NCBI GenBank assembly: GCA_024401305.1
Contig: JAKSLI010000039.1
Location: 1-32,588, forward strand
Direction: 5' to 3'
Origin: Bacteroidaceae bacterium
Lineage (GTDB): Bacteria > Bacteroidota > Bacteroidia > Bacteroidales > Bacteroidaceae
DNA: 32,588 bases
Positions 1 through 8,252 of this stretch are shown piece after piece. Made by a program: the position numbers and the translations under genes. The notes beneath the pieces are model-generated. The model worked only from the letters and a program-made list of their open reading frames with translations, was not told the DNA's origin and ran no database searches. The first letter of the stretch is position 1. Each line of letters opens with the position of its first letter.

Positions 1-246
1 GAAATTCTTTGTTTTCCAGCTATTTTTTGTTTCACAAAATTGGTAAACAATCCTTCGGTAATCATCTTATATCATTCAAAAAAGTGTATAATCCCCTAAA
101 AATCCGGATGATTTCCTTTCATTTCGTTTATCTTTCTTAACTTTATGAGAGTTTTTGTTAATAAAATTAACTTTTTTATATTTTTTTTTGTTACTTTGCA
201 CGCAATAATATACTAACTCGTAACTAACAATAAACCAATATAACTT
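1..246 (+). promoter_or_regulatory. AT-rich leader and candidate promoter of the FAS1-SusCD operon
   Basis: This stretch holds no credible gene. It is very AT-rich and runs into the start of the first FAS1 lipoprotein. The sequence TTACTTTGCA at 191-200 matches the Bacteroides -7 element (TAnnTTTG) with one mismatch, and it would start transcription about 40 bases before the start codon. No clean TTTG lies the usual 19-21 bases upstream, so the -33 element is weak or the call is wrong. No sigma/anti-sigma or hybrid two-component regulator gene is visible; if the operon has one, it lies left of the window. Confidence 0.45.
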
Positions 247-2991
247 ATGAAGAAACTCTTTTTGTATGCAGCCGTCCTTTGTATGGGCTTTGCATCTTGC
301 TCGAAGGAATTCCTTGTTCCTGAGGGCGAACTGCCTTCTTGGCTAGGCGAGAGCATTTATGAGGAACTTCAGAATCCGAAGTCGCTGGACGGTACGTTCA
401 ACACGTATCTCAAGCTTATCGACGACCTTGGATATGCGGAAGTTCTTGGTAAGACCGGTAGTAAGACCATCTTTCCTGCAAACGACGAGGCTTTTGCCGA
501 GTTCTTTAAGGATGGTAACAACAAGTTCGGTAAGTCAAGCTATGACCAGTTGACAATCTCTGAGAAATCACAGATTCTCTTCTCAACAATGCTTGACAAC
601 GCTGTCCTCGTTGGCAACCTTTCATCTCAGCAGAACGGCTCTGGTGAAATGGCTCAGGGTAGAGTTATCAAGCACCCTACAAACGTGTCTCTGCTTCAGT
701 CGGTTGAACCACTCAACGCAAATGAAATGCCAGAGAACAACCCAAGCTTCTCTTGGTGGAAGTCACAGGGCAAATCAATCAACGCGCTCTATGACAACAC
801 AGAAGCTCCAATGGTACACTTCACTGGTGAGTACATGCTCAACAATGCAATGACAGTGACAGGTACTGACAACGACTTCTATGTACTTACTGGTCAGGAG
901 TATGAAGATGGCGATGCTTTCGTGTTCGACCGCAAGGTTATCAACAGTAACGTCACTTGCCAGAATGGTTACATCCATCAGCTTGACGGCGTTATGGTTA
1001 ACCCTGGCAACATGGCTCAGATGCTTCGTAGCAACAGCGACACAAAGCACATCTCACGCATGATGGACTACTTCGCTGTAGCATACCCCATGGGACTCCA
1101 GTTCGATCAGGAATACCAGCAGTACGCTAGTGGCTTTGCAACTCAGGATTCTGTTTTCGCTTTCCGCTATCTCTCACAGAACTCTCAGGGCAATTCGAAG
1201 CTTAACGCAAGAACAAAGGGTGGTTCTATCGTAAAAGATGCAGCTATCTTGAACTTCGACCCAGGATGGAACTATTTCTCACCTGCTTCTTCAAGCGACA
1301 ACCAGGCAGAAATCTCTGCTATCCTCGCTGCTACTGACGATGTTATTGAAGATTACTTCATGCACGATGGCTCTTATATCGTGAAGAACCTCGGTGCACC
1401 TGGCGTTCCTAACGACGCTGCACATATCAACGAACACCTCGACGCTATCTACAACAACGACCCAACAGTGTTCGCTACTATGCTCAACAACATCATGAAG
1501 CCATACCTCTCAAAGTCTGTTCCAAGCAAGTTTGCTACTGTTCAGAATGACGCTTTTGAGTTCCTCAACGTAAAGAGAGAGGACATTGCCCGCAAGGCAG
1601 ATGGCAAATTCAATGTTCAGATTGCAAACAACGGCGTAATCTACAAGATGAGCAAGTTCTTCGGTCCTGAGCTCTACAACTCAGTTCTCGGTCCTGCTTC
1701 AATCTACAAGGATATGCGCATCATGGGTGGTATGCTTAACGACCACCAGATTACTCCTGGTACAGCTTCTACACTCGAAGCAGACATGTACTACTACCTT
1801 CTCTCAATGAAGGCAAAGTATGCGCTCTTCGTACCTACAGACAACGACAATTTCTATTACATCGACCCTGCATACATCAACGATGTTGACAAGAGAGCCC
1901 TCAAGTTCATCTATGACCCAGCATCTACTACAAAGTTCAAGATTCTTGTTCAGGTATGCAGCTATGACCCTGCATCTCAGTCGTTTACACCACACCCAAG
2001 TTTCCCTTCTCCAGTAGCAATCGAAACAGGTGCGTTCAACACTCAGATCAAGGATATGCTCAACTACCACACAGTGGTACTTCCTTCTAGTCAGAGCTCT
2101 CTTGGCGGCAACCACTACTACCTCACAAAGCACGGTGGTGCAATCTATGTTGCAGACGAAAAGGGCAGCAATCTCGGCAGCAGTACTGTTGAGGGTGGTG
2201 CACAAATCTCAGGCAATGCCAAGAAGTCTGTTGTAACTGAAATATTCAGCCAAGACAGTCCTGACGCAAAGATCACAAACGGTACTGTTTACCGCTTGAA
2301 CAGCCCTATCCAGCCAACTGTCAAGACAGTGTTCAACACTCTCAAGGAGAAGTCTCAGTATAACGACTTCTTCGAGTTCATCCAGGGTCTTAACGACAAG
2401 GAACGCCTTGACAAGTGCGGCATCACAAACCTCGACAAGTATCTCGTATTCGACGAAAACGACATGATGGCAATGCTCGGCACATACAACTACACACTCT
2501 ATGTACCAAGAGACATGAAGGATGCTTATTCTCACGGTCTTCCTTCTTGGGAGGAAATCGACAACATCATTGCCGACCGCGACGCTGACGAAATCTCTGA
2601 TGATGAGCGAGCAGTGCTCAAGCAGAAGATTGAGAAGATACGTAACTTCGTGCTCTATCATATCCAGAACAACTCTGTATTTGACGACACAAACATCTCT
2701 TCAGCAAAGAACGAGACATTCTACACAAACGAACTCGGTATCGCAAAGACTCTCTCACTCTCTAAGAATGGTGGTTCTACAGTAGTCAACGATGCAACAA
2801 CAGCAAAGACATCAAAGATTATCGAATCAAACATCTTGGCAAGAGACTTCTCTACAAAGCTTGATCCAACAAAGCAATTCAAGGATATTGATGGACAGCA
2901 GTTCACTTACAAGAGAATTGTTTCTTCATCATTCGTTGTGATCCACGGTATCGACAAGCCTTTGTGCTACAATTCTAACTATCAGTATTAA
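247..2991 (+). CDS. Surface lipoprotein with about four divergent fasciclin (FAS1) domains
   Basis: This 914-residue protein is probably anchored by lipid at Cys18 (lipobox F-A-S-C), followed by S-K-E, which fits the acidic export signal of Bacteroidetes surface lipoproteins. FAS1 domains show a first motif like TVFAPTDEAF and a second like GVIHxIDxVLLP. Such pairs recur here: TIFPANDEAF (about residue 75) with GYIHQLDGVM (about 240); AILAATDDVIEDYF (about 355) with GVIYKMSKFF (about 463); YALFVPTDNDNF (about 525) with YRLNSPIQP (about 682); and YTLYVPRDMK (about 749) with VVIHGIDKPL (about 898). That gives four repeats, the second being the least certain. FAS1 domains mediate adhesion or ligand binding. 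As the first gene of an operon with two SusCD pairs, it probably acts as a cell-surface binding protein; the ligand is unknown. The SusC gene follows after about 50 bases. Confidence 0.85.
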   Translation: MKKLFLYAAVLCMGFASCSKEFLVPEGELPSWLGESIYEELQNPKSLDGTFNTYLKLIDDLGYAEVLGKTGSKTIFPANDEAFAEFFKDGNNKFGKSSYDQLTISEKSQILFSTMLDNAVLVGNLSSQQNGSGEMAQGRVIKHPTNVSLLQSVEPLNANEMPENNPSFSWWKSQGKSINALYDNTEAPMVHFTGEYMLNNAMTVTGTDNDFYVLTGQEYEDGDAFVFDRKVINSNVTCQNGYIHQLDGVMVNPGNMAQMLRSNSDTKHISRMMDYFAVAYPMGLQFDQEYQQYASGFATQDSVFAFRYLSQNSQGNSKLNARTKGGSIVKDAAILNFDPGWNYFSPASSSDNQAEISAILAATDDVIEDYFMHDGSYIVKNLGAPGVPNDAAHINEHLDAIYNNDPTVFATMLNNIMKPYLSKSVPSKFATVQNDAFEFLNVKREDIARKADGKFNVQIANNGVIYKMSKFFGPELYNSVLGPASIYKDMRIMGGMLNDHQITPGTASTLEADMYYYLLSMKAKYALFVPTDNDNFYYIDPAYINDVDKRALKFIYDPASTTKFKILVQVCSYDPASQSFTPHPSFPSPVAIETGAFNTQIKDMLNYHTVVLPSSQSSLGGNHYYLTKHGGAIYVADEKGSNLGSSTVEGGAQISGNAKKSVVTEIFSQDSPDAKITNGTVYRLNSPIQPTVKTVFNTLKEKSQYNDFFEFIQGLNDKERLDKCGITNLDKYLVFDENDMMAMLGTYNYTLYVPRDMKDAYSHGLPSWEEIDNIIADRDADEISDDERAVLKQKIEKIRNFVLYHIQNNSVFDDTNISSAKNETFYTNELGIAKTLSLSKNGGSTVVNDATTAKTSKIIESNILARDFSTKLDPTKQFKDIDGQQFTYKRIVSSSFVVIHGIDKPLCYNSNYQY

Positions 2992-3041
2992 AAACGGAGT
3001 TTGTGAGTTTTACCTCTTTAACTCCCCTAATAATAAACAAT

Positions 3042-6000
3042 ATGTCCAAATCAAAAGTTCTGTTGACCCTGCTGTTCTGCATCATCGCACAATTCGCGAT
3101 GGCGCAAGGTAAGGTCATATCAGGTGTCATCAATGATGACTTCGGACCAGTCGTCATGTGTAATGTGACTGAGCGAGACGGCAACAACCGTATCGTTTCG
3201 GCTGCACAGACAGATATGATGGGTAACTTCTCCATGAAGATCAAAAACCCAAAGAATAAGTTGGTCATCACTTATGTAGGTTGCAAAACAAAAGAAATCA
3301 AGATTGGTGACGAAACAACATTCAACATTACTCTTGAACCAGAGACTACTGCCCTCGCAACGGTGGAAGTTGTCAGCAAGCGAGGCAACTCTGGCGGTCT
3401 TAACATCGACCAGCGAGAAATAACTCGTTCTCAGCAGACATTCAACCTCTCTGAAGTAGAAGGTATGGCATTCACCGATGCTTCCGAAGCACTTCAGGGT
3501 GAAATTGCCGGTCTTGACATCGTGTCAAACTCAGGTAACCTCGGTTCAGGTTCTTCAATGAAACTTCGTGGTGCTACAGGCAATCCGCTCATCGTTGTTG
3601 ACGATAAGATCTTCGACTACAACCAGGATGACATTGACCTCGACAATGCCGACAACGAAGCTTTCTCTTCTTTGCTTTCCATCTCAGTTGATGATATCGC
3701 TTCCATCAACGTACTCAAGGATGCTGCCGCTACTGCTATCTGGGGTAACCGTGGTGCTGACGGTGTTATCGAAATCAAGACTAAGCGTGGTGCTCGTGGT
3801 AAACCAAAAGTACAGTTCTCTTACAAGTGGACAGGTGCTTGGCAGCCACAGGGTTACGATATGCTGAACGGTGACAACTACACAATGATGCTCAAGGAAG
3901 CTATCTACAACCGTACTCAGAGTGCAGACGCCACATCAAAGATCAACGAAATCAACTATGTTACTGGTTGGGGCGACCGTTGGAACTGGAGCAACAACAC
4001 TGACTGGGTTGACGCTGTAAAGCAGTTCTCTAACAAGCATGAAGCTAACGTGAACATCTCCGGTGGTGGTCAGAAGGCTCAGTTCCGTATTTCTGCTGGC
4101 TACAACAACCAGACAGGTACTATCATCCGTCAGAGATTGGATCGTTTCACAACTCGTCTTGTACTCGACTACAACGTGTCTGACCGTATCCGCTTCTCTA
4201 CAAACTTCGCGTTGACTTACACAGACAACCTCAAGAACTACACAATGGGTGCATACGGTGACGACAAGCACACCAACCACATCCTTGCAATGGCATTTGC
4301 CCAGGCTCCTAACGCCAGCATCTACCGCCGCAACCCAGATGGTTCTTATACTGACGAATACTTCCTCATGAACCGTGTAATCGGTACTCAGGAATCAGGC
4401 GACTATGCAAACATCACTTCTTACCAGCTCGCTTCAATCGCGCGTCTTGGTAACCCTGTAGCTTACGCAAACCAGGCTTGGATGAAGGAAACTACTTACA
4501 ACATCCTTCCTGACTTCGAGCTCAAGTATGAACTTCTCGGCACAGGTGTTGATGAGCACCGTTTGACTTTCAAGGGTCGCGTTTACTTCGATATCTACGC
4601 TAACTCAAAGCCAACTTATCTCCCTGCAAGCCTTTTCAACGGCTACTACTCTGACAAGTATAACAACTATACTACAAACACAGAGCAGAACACTTACAAG
4701 ATGGGTGCTCGTGCAGAACTCACTTACACTCCTCACTTCAACAACAAGGATTGGTTCATGACAATGCTTGCTCGCTACGAGTGTAACACAGGTAAATATA
4801 CTTATCAGTTCATTGAACAGAACCAGGTTCCTAACGGTATCGAATCATCTACCATTGCTGCAAACCCACTTGGCATGAGCAACCAGCCAGGTTCTACTCG
4901 TAGTGCAGACCACAACTGGATCTACAACCTCCACACATCTTACAAGTCTCGTTATAGCGTGGGCTTCTCTCTCCGTGCTGACGGTTCTTCTAAGTATGGT
5001 CCTAAGAATCCTTGGTTCTATTCTCCATCTGCATCTGTTCGTTGGAATCCAAGTGAAGAGTCATTCTTCAAGCCTCTCCGCAAGTATATCTCAATGCTCG
5101 GTATCCGTGGATCATGGGGTATCAATGGTAGCCAGAACGCATCTATCAGCAACTACTTCAACCAATATACTACTACAAGCACTCAATATGGTGCATGGGC
5201 AATGGCTACGATGAGCGGTCTTAAGCTCGACGACCTTCGTCCACAGAAGAAGATTGGTACAAACATCGGTGTAAACCTTGGTCTCTTCGACGATATGATT
5301 GAGTTCGACCTCAACCTCTATCAGAACAACACCAAGGATATGATCATGAAGGGTATTCCAATCCCTACATCTGCAACTTGGAACACTACTACACGCCTTG
5401 ATTATGGTAATGTCGGTGAGATGCGCAACAAGGGTTGGGAACTTAACGTAAAGGCTAACAAGTTCATCAAGATCAACAAGTTCAGTGCTTCTGCCACATT
5501 CAACTTCGGTCAGGACAACAACAAGCTTCTTGAGATGGACAAGCGCGTGCTTGAGAACATCAACAGTATTCCTGTATATAGCCAGCGTGGTTCTAACACA
5601 ATCTACACTCACGTAGCTGTAGGTCAGCCTCTTAACTCTATCTACGGTTTCCAGTACAAGGGCGTATTCCAATACACTTACGACTACCTCCAGAACTTCA
5701 ACACTAAGATGAAGCAGCAGAATCCTAACTGGACAAGTGCTGACTATGAGAACCAGATCAACACTTGGCTCGCTGAAGGCAAGACATTCCCTATCGTTGT
5801 TGACGCAAACGGCAAGGTTGTCATGAACGGTACAAACCCACAGCGCCTCACTTACTGGCATGGTGATACTGAATACAACTTCCAGGGTGGTGATGCCATC
5901 TACGAAGACACAAACAACGACGGTACAATCAACGACCTCGACCTCAAGTATCTTGGCAACTCTCGTCCAAAGCTTCAGGGTGGTTTCAGCTTTACATTCC

Positions 6001-6455
6001 AATATGGCAACTGGAAGCTCGTTTCTCGTTTCACTTACCGCTATGGTGTTGACATCATCAACGCTGCTCGTATGAACCTCGAAAGCATGTACGGCACAGA
6101 AAACCAGATTTCTACCGTAACTTACCGTTGGCGTAAGGATGGCGATGAGACAATGATTCCACGCGCTCTTTGGAACGCTGGTTACAACTATCAGATGTCT
6201 TCTCGTTATGTAGAGGATGGATCTTTCCTCCGTTTCCAGAACATTCAGGTTTCTTACAGCTTCCCTAAGAAGCAGCTTAAGAAATTCGGTTTGACTCAGC
6301 TTTCTGCTTATTTGACTATGAACCGTCTGTTCACTTTCACAAAGTATTCAGGTCTTGACCCAGAAAAGTCTTGCGGACAGTGGGCTCCAGCTATCGACTC
6401 AAACGGTACTCCTGTTGACCGTTCAGTCACAGCCAGCTTGACAATCGGTTTCTAA
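3042..6455 (+). CDS. SusC/RagA-type TonB-dependent outer-membrane transporter (first pair)
   Basis: This is a 1137-residue outer-membrane transporter that would move oligomers or other large ligands into the periplasm using TonB energy. It has a signal peptide ending near A-M-A-Q, a carboxypeptidase-regulatory-like domain (about residues 22-105), a plug domain (about 110-245) with the SusC hallmark VLKDAAATAIWGNRGADGV near residue 224, and a long beta-barrel ending in the outer-membrane C-terminal Phe (TIGF). A calcium-type loop DTNNDGTINDLD near residue 956 is typical of SusC barrels. The plug carries an unusual Asp-rich insertion (DYNQDDIDLDNADNEAF). The reading frame is open back to a GTG at 3003, but ATG 3042 gives a normal signal peptide directly, so I chose it. 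The SusD partner follows after 35 bases. Confidence 0.96.
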   Translation: MSKSKVLLTLLFCIIAQFAMAQGKVISGVINDDFGPVVMCNVTERDGNNRIVSAAQTDMMGNFSMKIKNPKNKLVITYVGCKTKEIKIGDETTFNITLEPETTALATVEVVSKRGNSGGLNIDQREITRSQQTFNLSEVEGMAFTDASEALQGEIAGLDIVSNSGNLGSGSSMKLRGATGNPLIVVDDKIFDYNQDDIDLDNADNEAFSSLLSISVDDIASINVLKDAAATAIWGNRGADGVIEIKTKRGARGKPKVQFSYKWTGAWQPQGYDMLNGDNYTMMLKEAIYNRTQSADATSKINEINYVTGWGDRWNWSNNTDWVDAVKQFSNKHEANVNISGGGQKAQFRISAGYNNQTGTIIRQRLDRFTTRLVLDYNVSDRIRFSTNFALTYTDNLKNYTMGAYGDDKHTNHILAMAFAQAPNASIYRRNPDGSYTDEYFLMNRVIGTQESGDYANITSYQLASIARLGNPVAYANQAWMKETTYNILPDFELKYELLGTGVDEHRLTFKGRVYFDIYANSKPTYLPASLFNGYYSDKYNNYTTNTEQNTYKMGARAELTYTPHFNNKDWFMTMLARYECNTGKYTYQFIEQNQVPNGIESSTIAANPLGMSNQPGSTRSADHNWIYNLHTSYKSRYSVGFSLRADGSSKYGPKNPWFYSPSASVRWNPSEESFFKPLRKYISMLGIRGSWGINGSQNASISNYFNQYTTTSTQYGAWAMATMSGLKLDDLRPQKKIGTNIGVNLGLFDDMIEFDLNLYQNNTKDMIMKGIPIPTSATWNTTTRLDYGNVGEMRNKGWELNVKANKFIKINKFSASATFNFGQDNNKLLEMDKRVLENINSIPVYSQRGSNTIYTHVAVGQPLNSIYGFQYKGVFQYTYDYLQNFNTKMKQQNPNWTSADYENQINTWLAEGKTFPIVVDANGKVVMNGTNPQRLTYWHGDTEYNFQGGDAIYEDTNNDGTINDLDLKYLGNSRPKLQGGFSFTFQYGNWKLVSRFTYRYGVDIINAARMNLESMYGTENQISTVTYRWRKDGDETMIPRALWNAGYNYQMSSRYVEDGSFLRFQNIQVSYSFPKKQLKKFGLTQLSAYLTMNRLFTFTKYSGLDPEKSCGQWAPAIDSNGTPVDRSVTASLTIGF

Positions 6456-6490
6456 TCTTATTCTTAGACACATTATATAATATTATATAT

Positions 6491-8233
6491 ATGAAAAAGA
6501 TATTTTCAATTATACTGGCAAGCGTAGCACTGTCATCTTGCGTTGACACTGTGATTCTTCCAGAAAACAAGACCCTTGACGAGGACTTCTGGAAGAAGAA
6601 GACCGAGGTGGAAGCCGTTGTTGCTACCGCTTACGCGCAACTTCGTGACGGAGCAACTGCTGCAGGAACAACATCGTTCCAGCGCAATGCCATCGTTTGG
6701 GGTAGTTTCCGTTCTGATGAAATGGTAGTATCTTCAGACTTCAAGTCTATCAATGCCGTTACAACAGGTCTTTCGGAAATCCACTCAATGAACATGAACC
6801 CAACAAATATGTTCACTCAGTGGTATCCTCTCTATTCTTGTATCAATTACTGTAACCTCGTTCTTGAGAAGGGTGAGGCTGTAATGATATCTGACCCTAA
6901 CTACACAATGGGTGACTGGCTAGCAAACAAGGCTCAGGTAACAGCACTCAAGGCTCTCTGCTACTTCTATCTCGTTCGCGTTTTCCGTGATGTTCCTGTA
7001 ACTCCACACGCATACGTGAACAGTAGTGACAACTTCCTCGAGCCACAGAAGGCACCTGCAGAGGTTCTCCAGATGTGTATCAACGACCTTGAGTCAGTTC
7101 TCAATGGTGCTCCTAACAATAACGCATACGGCGACTCTCGCGACCGTGGTCTCTTCAACAAGGATGGTATCAACGCCCTCCTCGCAGACATCTATCTCTG
7201 GCGTGCTTCCGTAAACCACAGTGCTGCTGATTACCAGAAGGCAGTAGAATGTTGCGATAAGGTAATCGCTGCCAAGAAGGCTGCACATCAGTTCAGAGGC
7301 TTCGGTAGCCAGAACAAGGAGGAAAAGGACTATTACCTCGCTGCTTACAACGAATACTATGATGACATCTGGGGACTTGGTTCAGGCTTCAACTCTAACG
7401 GTCAGAATGCTGAAGAAAGTATTTTCGAAATCCAGTACAAGGAGAATGGCATCACAAACACTGCCCTCTCTCAGATGTATTACGGCTATAACGCATACAC
7501 TTCAGGCTATGGTTATGTAAAGGCTACAAACATCTATGGTGACTACAGTGGTAGCGGTACAACTCCTAACGTGTTCAAGAATACTGTTGACCAGCGTCTT
7601 TTCGACTTCACTTACGGTGCTAACTCTGGTACAGAGCAGCACGCTATCCGTAAGTTTGTTGCAAAGTCAAAGGCTAACGATGCAACAGCATCTAATTTCA
7701 GCACAGAGCGTCGTGACTTCTCACAGAACTGGATTATCTACCGTCTAACAGATATTATGCTCATGAAGGCAGAAGCTCTCGTACAGCTTGCCGATGGTGA
7801 TGAGGAAAAGCTCATGGAAGCGTTCGACATCGTAAAGTATGTTAACGATCGTGCCCTCACAAACACTTCAGGCGCCCAGAACTTCAATGCCAACAAGGAC
7901 AAGATGGAAGAGTTCGTACTCATGGAGCGTGCTCGCGAACTTTGCTTCGAGGGTAAGCGTTGGTTTGACCTTATGCGTTACAACTACCGCCACATCAACG
8001 GCGTTCAGTATGACAAGACAATGGCACAGATCAGCGATGACCCATCTGCTTACCCAGCAAACTCAGCAGAGTTCTTCGAAATTGCTCACGCTAAGTACAC
8101 ATCAAAGTCTGCCATGAAGGCAAAGACTCCTACAGAGATTTATCTCTACATGCCTATCAACGAAGAGGAAGTGAAGATTAACACAGCACTTCACCACAAC
8201 CCAGCTTTCCCTTCAACAAAGAATAAAAAGTAA
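6491..8233 (+). CDS. SusD/RagB-family surface lipoprotein (first pair)
   Basis: This 580-residue protein is the lid-like ligand-binding partner of the SusC encoded immediately upstream. The lipobox L-S-S-C places the lipidated Cys at residue 17. The N-terminal region (LDEDFWKKKTEVEAVVATAYAQLR) has the SusD pattern with helical TPR-like packing, and the C-terminal region contains the signature ARELCFEGKRWFDLMRY near residue 480, which is highly characteristic of SusD/RagB. The length is typical of the family. Only 19 bases separate its stop from the next FAS1 gene, so it is clearly within the operon. The bound substrate cannot be read from the sequence. Confidence 0.96.
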   Translation: MKKIFSIILASVALSSCVDTVILPENKTLDEDFWKKKTEVEAVVATAYAQLRDGATAAGTTSFQRNAIVWGSFRSDEMVVSSDFKSINAVTTGLSEIHSMNMNPTNMFTQWYPLYSCINYCNLVLEKGEAVMISDPNYTMGDWLANKAQVTALKALCYFYLVRVFRDVPVTPHAYVNSSDNFLEPQKAPAEVLQMCINDLESVLNGAPNNNAYGDSRDRGLFNKDGINALLADIYLWRASVNHSAADYQKAVECCDKVIAAKKAAHQFRGFGSQNKEEKDYYLAAYNEYYDDIWGLGSGFNSNGQNAEESIFEIQYKENGITNTALSQMYYGYNAYTSGYGYVKATNIYGDYSGSGTTPNVFKNTVDQRLFDFTYGANSGTEQHAIRKFVAKSKANDATASNFSTERRDFSQNWIIYRLTDIMLMKAEALVQLADGDEEKLMEAFDIVKYVNDRALTNTSGAQNFNANKDKMEEFVLMERARELCFEGKRWFDLMRYNYRHINGVQYDKTMAQISDDPSAYPANSAEFFEIAHAKYTSKSAMKAKTPTEIYLYMPINEEEVKINTALHHNPAFPSTKNKK

Positions 8234-8252
8234 TTTCATACATTAATATATT

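Noticed and set aside
3003-3041. GTG at 3003 as the start of the first SusC
   Set aside because: The 13 extra residues would put a polar stretch before a complete signal peptide; ATG 3042 is the better start.
5112-6002. A 296-codon open frame on the - strand inside the first susC
   Set aside because: It is fully inside a clear SusC gene. The C-ending codons of the sense strand avoid stop codons on the other strand, which makes long antisense frames. The product is rich in Val, Leu, Cys and Thr, has no recognisable domain, and has no promoter.
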